Assembly (NCBI GenBank): GCA_013397695.1
Contig: VYZI01000057.1
Span: forward strand, 3,133,668 to 3,197,667
DNA from: Centropus unirufus
Taxonomy: Eukaryota > Chordata > Aves > Cuculiformes > Centropidae
Length of the DNA stretch: 64,000 nucleotides
Direction: 5' to 3'
Position numbers and translations under genes: made by a program. This document shows, piece after piece, positions 26,701 to 38,700 of this stretch; position 1 is the first letter of the stretch, and every line of letters starts with the position of its first letter. The notes under the pieces are model-generated. The model did not search any database, was not told where the DNA came from, and saw only the letters and a program-made list of their open reading frames with translations.

Positions 26701-29700
26701 TTTTTACCGAACTGTTCAGCAAAGCAAAGACTCGGATTGGGTTGGGTGAACGCTTTTGCTGTCACTGTTACTCTGGGGTTTGCTTGGGACATCTCTGGAC
26801 ATCTCAGCATTAAAAACACTAGAGAGAGTTGTCTGAGGCACTTTCCCTTCAGTTGCGTGCCCGTTTTAGAGGAGCACAGCAAAAGAGCTGTGGACAATGC
26901 CTGGTGTCTCTGGCCACCTGGTGTTAACTGAAAGGTGCCATTATTTTTAAACTGGTCTCACCTTGTGGTGGTTTTTTTGTTGTTTTGGATTTTATTTTAT
27001 TTTTTTTATAAAAGTCACTATGCATTTATTGCCTTTATTTTCTGGTAGGTGTTATTTCCATTTAGCAGGAAAGGTAGAAGAGGCTATTTGCTAACAGCGG
27101 GGCTGTAGGTGGAGAAGGTCGTGGAACAATGAAATGTCTAACCTTGTCAAGGGGTGGTCAGTGCTGCCTTTGATTGCTCTGAGTTGGCTTACATGGAGTT
27201 CCTCGGTTGCTCCCAGAGGGTCATTAATTCCCAGTGGCACTGCACTTGCTCATGAACTGTTGTGTTTTCCGAAGTGTGGGTTTAGCTGTTCCATGTTCCT
27301 CATGTACCTGCTTGCATGCGGAGAAGGTGCTGTCAGCTGCCATGCCACACAATACTCCCATTAAGCTTTTAAATTACTCTAGGGGATGTACATTTGCATA
27401 TGAAATCATAACGTTAAAATAAACTTCTTAGGAAGAGTTTTAAAATTAGGAATTTTAACTGCAGGAGAAGACACAGCCTAAACGCAGAGATTGTGTTATA
27501 TAGGAATTACAAGGTCAAGAAAATGTTACATTCCTGCAGGGTAGTTTTGCATTCTTCTTTCCTTATAAGCCTTTTGCTTAGGGAAGCTTAAAGACATTCC
27601 TTTTGTAACAAGCAACTCATTTAGGATGAGGAAGGGACAGAGACTTCCATGCTGTTCTTTTGCACCCTGTCTCCACTAAGAACATATTAGGAAAGGTGTT
27701 TAGAACTTGCCATAGCTGCCAGTTGTGCGGAGTCAGGTCTCCGTGAGGCAGTAAAAATACTCTGAAATTCATGTCCTGAATGAATTATCAGTGCTTTTGT
27801 AGCCTTTTTAATCTGCTCTTGGAGGTAGCAAAGCTCCAGGGTGTAGGCTGTGATTGGAAAAACACAGGTTTCTGGTACCCACGTTGTGGTACGGGAAGGG
27901 TGTTTAAGATTCACCCCAACACTGCAACGTGTAGAGAGGCGGTTGGCACGACTCGGGTGGGAGGCAGCAGGACGACTGCGTTCTTGCATCAGATTTTATT
28001 GCAAGAGGTGCTCACTGGTGCTTCCTGCATGTAATGGATGAGGAGATGTAAGGCAAGTTAGCCTTTAAATAAAATTCATTTTAATCCACATGTAATTAAA
28101 CATCATAGAGCTTCCTAGTCAGGATTCAAAGAGCTTTCTGTTGCCATTTGTTCCGAGCTGACTGAGCTACTCTTTCTGCTGCATCTCATTTTGGAACAGG
28201 GAGAATTAAGGCAGCTGGCTTACCCCAGGTTCCTTAGATGTGTGGTTACTGGTACCTGCAAAGTGTGGCTGCAGAAGCACTTCCTAAAAAGCAGAACTCA
28301 GGTGCCTGCTTTTAAGAATATTTTTGTTGTGGTCATTAGTGAAACATCCACAGCACGCTGTGACTGCCACCTGCTACTGACGTCATCAACTCACCGCTCC
28401 TTTGCTTTGTAAGAAATTGTGGCACATCCCTACCTAAAGCACAGTAGCTTTCCCTTACTTGATTTTTGCCCAGGAGGCTGACAACTGGCAGCATCAGGAA
28501 ACCAAATAGGAAAGTAAGTCTTAGGAATATCGAATTATCTACTAGCCTATGGATTTTGAGCATTAGTGCAAAGAAAGGTAAACATCTGCTTTCTTGTGTC
28601 TCCTGGGCTTGCACCACCATTGTTCTTCAGAAGACCTAATGATTTATTCATTGCATTAGAGGCTACATCAGTGAGCAAGGAAAAGGGAGAAACAGACTGC
28701 AGGCACAACACAGCCTCACTGTTTAAACAGATTTTTAAATATTTCCAGCAGCTGAAGTAACTTTAGAAGGAGGAAGACATTGATATATTCTTTCTAATAT
28801 ATTCATAATGGAACTGTTTACCCATTTGGGAAGTGCTCTTGTATATTTTAAGAGTCTTGATAAATCAGGAGACTGTACACTGTTCACAGGAATACATTTA
28901 ACTGTTATGATTATCAGTGAGGGGTGAAGAGATGGTATTTTCAGGTTGCTCCCTTGAAACTGTTAAAACCTAGAGAAGTTCCTCTCTTCACACCTCCTGA
29001 TGTTATTAAAAATAAGGCCTATTTTTAAAGTTACTGCTTTATTCTTTTCAGCTTTAAAATACCGTGCTGGCAATTTACATGTGGTTTATCAACTGGTACA
29101 GTTTGTTCCTCAGTAAATGTAAAAGGCTGCCTGCTTCTGGCCACCGACCAACTTTTCTGTTTGCAATGTACACTGACTGTTTAGAGCCTGGCAAGAAATT
29201 TGTTACTGGACCTTAAAGAAATATTTCAGTCTGGAAGCAGCTTAAAGGATATTGAATGGTGAATTAGCATTTTTCCATGTGCAGCTCTCACAATAAACAC
29301 GTTTCTAATCAGATTTAGGGTCAAGCTGTACGAGTTATTAGTGCTTGGCAAACTGTCATTTAGTGTTTCCTTCCGTTAGAACGCTTCAAAAAGGCATTTT
29401 ATTGAAAAGAAAGGCAAATACTAACCTTACAAACATACAGTGCAGAACACCAAAACCATCATTAGCTTTATGCAGATGAAAAATAATCCAATGTGCCTTA
29501 GCAGTGTGTACTAAGGGTATTGATTTAGCACAGTTTGACCTGCGTCTGGATTCACAAGGAAAATACGTCCAAACATACCAGTTATTTTCCTTAGGCCCAC
29601 TCAAACTAACTAAGCTAACTAGATGATCAGAATACCGGCGTGGGGAGAGCCTGCGTGCTGACTACCTGCCTGACCGTGTTGGGGATAATTCTGCCTAAGC

Positions 29701-32700
29701 CGTTCTTACCAAGATCAAACAGTTCACGTAGCGCTGCCTGTTCAGGTGGCTCTGTGTTTGTTCAGGTCTTGATACATATCACAGAATATGTTTGTGTACA
29801 CACTTCAGGCTTCCTACTGCCCTCTGCCAGCCATTACAGCTGATTTGTTCTAGAGTGACAAAACCGCTGGGGTCACCAAGCCCTGCTACAGGCAGGCACG
29901 CTGCGTCCGGGGTGTGGGGACGGCAGTGCTTCCCGCATAAACGCTTACGGTGTGCGGTGTGTGCAGGGGTGAAGACTGGTGAGACAGACAGCAGTTGCTT
30001 CTAGGTAGTGCTAAATGATGAATCATTTACTTGACAGCGTTCTGCCTTTTTTTTTATTTCCCCTAAGTCATTGGATGCTTTATGTGGAGTTATTTGGCTT
30101 TTTCCCAGCGTCCACACTGCTTCCAGCTGAGATGCCAAACCCCAGTGCCATTTGATTTGCGCAACGCGGCTTTAGTACCCAGAGCTCCTCCATAAATAGT
30201 TCTGCTCTCCCCACGCCCAGCTAGAAAACAACCACAGGAAACTGGGGAATGTGCAGCCAGCACAGCTTAGCTGGCACTAATTGATCTGAGCCAGCACAGC
30301 CTGCATGAGAACATTCGTGTACTGAACCTGCGCTGCCTGCGGCTGCGACCTCAGGAGCTCCAGTGCCTGCTCTCCAGAAGACACCATATTACTACAGCCT
30401 TACAACAGCAGCCGCGTTTTTGTTGTTGCTCTGAGGAGCTGCGCTCCTGCAGGAAGTGTGCGCAGCCACCTTCTCCCTCCCTGTTTCTCTTTGCTTTCCT
30501 CCTTCCCTTTGCATCCTGCTAGAGGCTTTTGCAGCTGCACGCGGTTGTCAGGGCAGGCTGTCTCAAGAACTTAGAGTGGCTTTTGAAAGAAGGAGGAATT
30601 CAAGGAAGACAGTTGGACGGATGTTTTTACTGATGTGAGTGAGCAATTAGGACATAGGGATCGCCGAGCAGGGGACTTGCATTTGGAGTTGGAAACGCCA
30701 GGATCTGTTTGTTCGGATCTTTTTAGCTAAAGGTGTGAGCTTACTGCTGCTGACACTGCAGGGGGGGTTCTTACTCTGCCTCCTGAAACATTTTTTTTTT
30801 CTTTCATTTCTGTGGGTGTATGGAAATATAGCTGACCTCCAGCATGAAGATTCAAGAGCATCCAAGCATTCCAGAGAACAAGTTACAAAGAAATCAAGAT
30901 GCTGATGATCAGGAAAACAGCTTTGTGTCAGAAGTGCCTCGGCTGGATTTGACAGCACTGTGTGATGACAGCAACTGGGAAGGTAAGACTGTGTGATGGG
31001 GGTCGTATGAGTGAAACAAGAGAGAGGGAAATCTGAGTGGGCTGGGTGTATCTTTATGTGATCATGTTCCCTTGCCAAAAACAACAGGAAAGCAAATCTC
31101 TCCTGAATACAGAACTGAAAGTCTGGAGAAACTGGAAGCTAAATACTGGCTGGGTACCAATTCTGTTACTTAGAGGAAGAAAATTAGTTGTTTTATTCTT
31201 GAAGTTACTTCCATGTGCTGTTTAGTACTGTTAAGACTCTTAATACTCACTTACTTGAGTATTATGCTAGTCTGCCCTACGCTTCAAAGAAACATTTCAC
31301 ATATGGGTTTTTACAGTCTAAAAGGAGCAAACTTCTCTCTCCCTTCTGCTCAGTCACTACTTGGAAATCATGATTTCAATCTGAAAAGCACAGCTGGAAA
31401 AAGGCTCTCTGTCTCTGATGGCTCTTACAAACAATTCTTTGGTTTTCTCTATATGCTGTGAAAAAATATCTGGTCACCAGCTCCAACAGCAGTGTTTCAT
31501 TAATTGCCTGTGGTTTAAATTGTTTTAATAGTGTTTCTTAACCCTTCTCTCCAGAGTGTGTGCTTGGGTGGCTGTTTGCACTGACTCACTTAAAGCTGGG
31601 AAATCTGGGGGAACTCTGAGGGTGCCACAAATCCAATTGTATTTGAAACTGAGATAAACTGTCAGTGTCCGGCACCTCTGGGATCAAACTTTTTTCCAAT
31701 TACTGAGTGTGTGTCTGTGTACAAGGAAGAATTCTTCTGTTTGTGCTCTAGGAGTGAAAGAGAGGCTTTGACAGGGAAGAAACAGGAACCTGCAAGTATT
31801 GAATTTTAGTAAATCAAGAGAGCAAAAATGTGTAACTAGTTCATCCCTCTAAAAAAGCAAGCTCTGAGAAGTTAGGCTCTCTGCTCATGCCTCCACAGCG
31901 TACGTGACCTGGTATAGTTTGCCTTTCCCTCCAGGAGGGGAGTAGTTGTGACACTCGGGCATGAGTAAAGAAAACCCGCAGTCATGGCTGTGGGTGATTT
32001 AGCCAGGCAACGAGTCACCACGCAAGGGAGAGAATTCTTCTGCTTGCTTGCTAGGCGGGGATTCCCTGGGTGCTATCACCGTGAGTGCAGTGTGGCTGAT
32101 CAAAGTGCCGTGGAAGGGCTCCCAGGAGGCCTTGGCTGCCTTCTGTGTTTACTGAGATGATAATTACCACTGCCCTGCAGGGTCTTGAGCCGGGGGAGCA
32201 TGTCTGTGTTCTCAGAGCTGATGTGTGGCTTCAGGCATCACATGAACCCTCAGAAATAATGATGCTTTTTTTCCCTGGGTCGCTAATGGGAGTCATATGA
32301 ATGCATGAAGGGGAGAACGCAGCTTCTTTCTGTCTGCCAGAGGTTTTTCCATCGTATGAAATAAGTTGCATCTTTGGTACAACTCCCTCTTCATAGGCAT
32401 GCTCTTATGTTTGGATTCTAGCTTTCTTGCTCTGCAAATAGGAAACGGGCTTATAAGCACATACGGCTGTGCTTGAAGAGTGCTTCTCTTGGATTCCTCC
32501 TTCCTCTGTTCTGTTCACATGTATTTCACAAGAGGAGGAGGTGGACAGTTGCAAAAGAATTAGCTGTCTGAGGTGGGAGTCATTTAAAATACCTTCCAGA
32601 ATCACCATTTTGTTGGCACATATGGAATAGCAGCGAAATGGTGCCTTGTGCGTCTCAGCAAGGAGAGACCAAGTCTTTCCTAGCTGTAGATGTGAAATCA

Positions 32701-35700
32701 AGCTTGCAGCAGCCAGGAAGGGGAAGGTGTTAACATCAACTCTCAGGCTGCTTCTGCAGCTAACAGCAGAGCCTGTCATTCAGACTAGCGTTGCAAGGCA
32801 GGGTCGTACCACCCATCCACAGCAGCCAGGGCATCCTCCCTTCCCCTGGCAGCCTGTGTCACTCAAACCTTCACAGGTCTCTTCAGGTCTGTGCTACAGC
32901 TCCGGCTGCATCCTCAGTGGAAAGCGAAAGGACTGTGCCTCCAGGTGCCATAATGCTGAGTTATTTGTTGCTTTGCTCTAGCAAATCCAGTAGGTCCATC
33001 TCTCAGGAAATTGCCTATTCCTCTGGAACATAATTTAGCTGATTTGGGGCTGCAGGATCCTCTGTATCACACTGCAGGAGATACAGAGCATCCAGTGACC
33101 AGGACAACTGGTAGGCCTTTCACAAATGGCTTGTGAGAGCAACAACAGGTTGAGGGGTTGCCTTCAGCCATAGCTGTCACTGTCTCCAGTCAAATGTCAG
33201 GAAAGGGCCTTGAAGAATGGGCACCAAATTATACAAAACAGCCTTGTTCTTGGACTGGTTTTTATTTGTCGCTCAGGCAGACTCTCCACAGTGTTAAGAC
33301 CAGAGCTGCCTTAAATCCTCTCATTCAGGGGCACAGAACTGTGATAACTGCTGCCCCGTGAGCTGATAGGACCCCCCTGCCTTTTATGTTATGCTAGAAT
33401 TAATTTTTCCAAGTTCCCCCTGCCCCGCAAGGTTCACTGCATGGTCAAATCTGTACACAAGAGATGTGCTGTACTTCTCCAGGCTGTGTTCCCTTCACCT
33501 AAAGCTGAGCAGAGAGGCAACAGAGAGAGATTTTCTTCCCACTTTCGCCAGCGCACAGGGTCACACTCTGCCACATCCCTGCCTTCTGCATCCACCTCGC
33601 CTGTTATGTGTAGGGGTACCCATGTAGTAATTACCAGGCTATTGGTGTAGTATGCAGGGTGTGAAAGTGCCCCAGCCAAATTCAGGTAGACGAGGTACAT
33701 TTCCCATGGTCCAAGAGAGACATTTTACTAGCAGACACTCGTCAAATGCAAATCAAATAGTTTTATTCCCTGGCTGGATGTGAATCGAGCTATCTCTCAG
33801 CTGGGATGCCCAAGTGCTGGGCTTGCCTGCTGGGCTGTGCAGTGGTGCCACCTGAGGCAGCTCGCGAGCAAGTGTTTGCAGAGCTACTTGCGTAGGCCAG
33901 GTTTTTAATTTTGGATTAGGTTTGAATCAAGCGGGATGGAGTGTTCTCCCGCAGGCCAGGATTATTGTGCAGATTTCTTACCAAAAGGTTCAAATTCAGG
34001 CCTGGAACTTGCTATCCTGCCCTCGAGGAAAATCTGGAAGTGTGTTGCTTTCTGTGATGGAGGCTGGCCCTGGAGCTGAGCAGGGAGTGCTGCAAATCGA
34101 TCCGGTGTGTGCGATTGCTGCCAACGTCACCTGGTTACCAGCACGTTAAAAAAAGTTCTCTAGATGGGATTTCATGCAGAGTTTGCAGGAGCAAGCACTG
34201 AGGAAACAACAAGCAGGCATTTTTCTACAAAATTCTAACCTTAAAAGAAATTAAGTAAAAGCAGAAATTTTACCCACAGTTTGAGTTATCAGTGTTGAGA
34301 ATTCAAGTATCGCAGCACTGAGATTGTGACAGTGAAGCTCATCTACAAATAGTATTGATGCTGACTTGATACTTCCCTGTAGAAAAAAAAAATCAGTTAT
34401 GCAAAAAATAATCCAGCCACACAGAAGCTGGATTTTAGATTTTTTTTTCAGCACTGTAGACTTAGATACATCGCTCTGTGTGTGTCGGTGTATAAGTCTT
34501 TAGCATAAGAAATCAGGAGGTGATGCAACACACTGGATTTTTATTATGATGTGTAGGAAAGAGTAATTACATTGTTGGCTGATTTTATTTTATAACATCA
34601 GTATTTTGAAAACTTATTTTCCATTGTTTATTATGGCATTATAAACAGAACACAGAATTGGCTTCCTAAGCTGAGAAGCGTGTCATCTCACGGACTGAAA
34701 AGGCATGGCAGCACTTTATTTGGGCTCTTCTTTTTGATCTACATAGGAAAAATGCCTCCTGATCTATTCAGATGAGGATATTTTCAAACAGTTATTCATG
34801 AGATGAGTAAAATAGGTTGTTACTAAGCTAGTGAAGGTTTTGGGGTTTTAAAGGGCTTTATTCACTTGATGATGAGAGGGCTTTTGGGGAGCTTTCAAAT
34901 GGAATTTAATACTAGGACCTCAGGTGGTATTAGTTTAGGTTTTTTAATCCCTCTGGACCTACTTTGATTTGCAGCAGCTAAGATGTGGCCTCCCTGGTTT
35001 CTCAGATGGCTGTCTGTAAAAGCAGCGTTGAAGGAGATATCAGCAGCGTGGCTACAGGGAGGGAAACTGGAGATGCCTACAGCATTTTGCTGGCTGCACC
35101 TCACATGGGGTGTGTGCGTGGGTACCTCTGCAGCCCCCAGTAACCCTGTGGCAAATATACAATGTAATGATAAAAAAGTCAGGTTTTGTGAGCACGACAG
35201 CTTGTGGCTCACCAGTAACCGACCAGTTTGATTCAATTAATCTTTCTTCCTTCTCATGTGGTACAGATCTATTAACATCTCCAGCCCTCTGTGCGGCAGG
35301 TTGGCAGAGGTTGTATTGCCGTAGGCACACGTATGCCTGCGGAGTTCTGCAGAGCAACACCTGGCAGATGGCTGACAGCTTTGGCGAAAGATTAGGTGGT
35401 TATGGGATTTTCTGACATTTTCTGGGATTTCTGCGGCACTTCTGAAGGGCTGCAGACTCAACGCCAGAGTTATTTTGCCTCTGCACCAACTTAGAAAAGG
35501 CACACCCAGAAGAAACGTGTTGAGAGTCTGACCAAGGAAGAGGACATTTGTTCACCCTTTTTCTGTGCTGATGCAGTGCCCTGGTACAATGGGTGTCATT
35601 CAGGAGCATGGGAAAAGTTGTATGTGGAAAAGCATGCGGAAGGGAGTAGAAAACTAAGTTTTATCTGAGCAAGAGATCTGTTCAAGACAAAAGGTCAGTA

Positions 35701-38700
35701 AGGGTAACTGCTCTGTCAAGTCAATGGCAGAGGAAAGGTAGAACATTCACACTCTTTGCTGAGATTTTATTTGTCAGATAGCAGAAAGGGTGACAATATT
35801 AATCCTGTTACCAGATACTTTAAACCTGAACCACTAAATCCGGGAACTAGGCAGCCTTCAGAATTGACTCAGCACTTTGACAGCTAATTTGGATAAATGA
35901 ATAACAGAAGATATCATATATTGTGTTAAGTGGGAATTGATTGTGCACTGGCAGATGAAGCAGCAGCTTCCCTTTTAGGATTCCTGTGTATTTATGCAAT
36001 CTGGGAATTCCAGTGCTTCCAGCTGAAGTGCCTGGCACCGGGCCAGTATGAGAAAAAAGGCAGTTGGACAACAGCTCTGGGCCACTTTGTGATCTGATGT
36101 AGATAAAATCCATAATTCCAAATACCTAAATATGTTCCTTAATTCCTGTGTTAGTTTGGGGAGGATTAGCCATTTTGTGTCCAGATGAGGTTTTTCCTCT
36201 GAGTGCTTACAGTCAGCAGGGGAAGCAAGTTACCCAGAGAGGCCTTCCAGGAAAGAGGGTTAAAACCAGCTGATTTTCCATAAAACTCCTTTCTTCTATT
36301 GAAGCTCAGATTTTATTTTTCCTTTTAGGACTTTTTTCATTCAGGTTTTTGTCCCATTCTCTTTTGGAATGTGAGTTTCTATTTCAGGGCAGCATTTTGA
36401 AATCAAGCAAATAGAATGTCCCCAAACTTCAGTCTCCAGTAGCTGGCATCAAGTGCTTTGCTGTCTGTTGGAGTTCGATCAGAAGCTCTTTGAGCCGTTG
36501 CAGTCCCTGAGTATGAGTCCCCTGCTGTATAAATCCACCTTGGGACAAAGTCACATGCATCATGCGTGATTAATAATGGCTTTGTTAGCTGGTGTGGTAG
36601 GAGCTTAATTTGGTTACTGCTGAATATGCTGCTGATTTCTTCCAAATTTATTCCATCTATGTCAGTCCCACGGGGGTGAGATTGAACAGCTTCTGAGAGC
36701 AAATCCTGCTGAGCGGGTGAGCGCGTACTCCAAAACCTGGAAATAAGAGATGTCTGGGAGCATCAGATGCATCACTTAACGTTGTTCAAAGCCATTCCTT
36801 TTGGGTTATTAGCCTCTATTTTGCCACAAGATATCTTGTGAGGGTCTTCCTGAAATCATGAGTGATTCAGGCAATTGCGTGACGCCAAAGCATTGCAGTT
36901 TGGCTGAAGGGTTTGCCCTTCATTTCACCTACCTTCTTATCAGATTCCTTGAACCAAATACTTCCGGTATTAAGAACTGCCAAGGTTGAATACAGCTTGG
37001 AAAAACTATTGTTCCAGAAATTAACTGAGAGAAATGTGGCTTGTGTAAGCTTTCCAGTCTGTCGCAAACCAGCCTACGTACACTTGGGGCTTGCACACTT
37101 CATCAAAGTAGCCTCTGCAGGCCAGGCTTGTGTGGGCTTTGCTTATCACAACACCTGAGAGAGAGAGATCTATGCAAAAACTTCCAGCCATCCCTTTCAG
37201 AGCGACACATCAGTTTGCGGGCAGCACTGGTCGCTAAGCAGAGATGCACCATTTATATTCATGTACTAGGGAAGAAGGGAAGGGAGGAGAGCATCGTTGG
37301 ATATTGGATACAGGTTAAATACCACTAAGGCTGTCATTACTGAATTGGGGATGATCTTGCGCCCTCTAAATTGTACACGGGAGGAATATTAAGCAGCATA
37401 GGGGTCCTGTAAGGGAATCCATTTGCAATTTGTGTTCTGGCTGTGGAAATGTTAAACTTGTTCAGCAAAAGGAAATACTGCTTTTTATTAGAAAATTGGT
37501 GACTCCAAAAAGCCTCTTTTCTTCATGGAAGAAGGGTAAATGCACTAGACATGGTAAATAAAGAGTCCATAGCTCTGGGACTGGGCTGGGAGCTTGCTAT
37601 AAGATGTTAATTTTGTTACTTGACTCTAGAACTACTTTTTAGATTCAGAAGTTCAAAGCTTGCCTCTAAAACTGTCTAATCCTGTGGTGCTAAGTAGGAG
37701 CATGCAAATCAGCTTATTAAACTATCTGAACACAGAACGTTCGACTCCTTATGGCATCTGGAGGTTGGGATCACAAGACTAAGGTGACTGCTTCCCGTGG
37801 GTACCACTATGCTAATCAGCAAGTCTAAGTTGGGTTTCCCTTTCCCTCCCACTACACCACCTCCTTGTGGAGCATTTCTTTTACTGCTTGCTGGTTAGAT
37901 CATCCAGGGGACTGAAGATGTCCTCACTTTTCTACCATGCTGTTACGCAACGGGATTGCAAGTGGCAGAGAAACGGGGAGACTCAGACCATGCAGCAGCT
38001 TTGTTCATTTACACGCTGGGCACCCTGTGGAACAGGCAGTAGGGAGACACCTTTTCCTTGCAGACTGGAAGAACCTTTGCTTCCTCCTAGTCTTTGAATT
38101 TCCAGTAGTAGGTGTCAGCATCATGTTGGAGTGCTGGAGGACAATTACTCGGCTACTCATTTACAGCATTTGTACATCCTGCAACTGAAAAAAATCCTCC
38201 TGTGGTCCCCTTGCCTCCTTATGCCATGTGCCAATAATTCTCTGTTGTTCAGCATAAACTTTTCCTCAAAGGTGCTGGCTGGTGGAAGCCTCGTTTGGTG
38301 TTAGTCTGTGGTAATTACTGGGCAGCTTTTAGGTACAGTTTTCTGTTGCACCTCAGAGACCCCTTTTGTTTGTGCAGAGTCACCACTGTGGCCAGGTGAT
38401 GCTTTGCACACCGGACAGATGTGAGTAATGATTCAGAGAATCCCTGATGACACCAAGTCATGGTCCAGGACATTCAGGGTTCATTAGGAAAAGTTGCCTG
38501 GAGTCTGGCATACTTGTAAAACAAAATCAATAAAACCAGCCTTTGTCTTACTGTTCCCAGAGCCCATACCTGCTCTTTCCTCATGGCAGCGAGACGGCTT
38601 AGACTCAGATGAGGCTCGCCTTTCCCCGCAGGCCGGTCGCCTAATTCGCCAGCTTCTGGATGAGGACAGTGATCCTATGCTGTCCCCTCGCTTCTATGCC

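Larger units (their letters stand above)
25642..30831 (+). other. FAM13A: FAM13A intron carrying an antisense CR1 copy and a possible internal promoter
   Basis: A 5.2-kb intron. It contains the CR1 fragment at 26226-26695. The last 650 bases before the next exon are visibly richer in CpG than the rest of the intron (see 30181-30640). No exon was recognised. Confidence 0.8.

Noticed and set aside
30647..31084. 145-codon minus-strand open frame
   Set aside because: It overlaps a confirmed FAM13A exon in the opposite strand and has no family resemblance.
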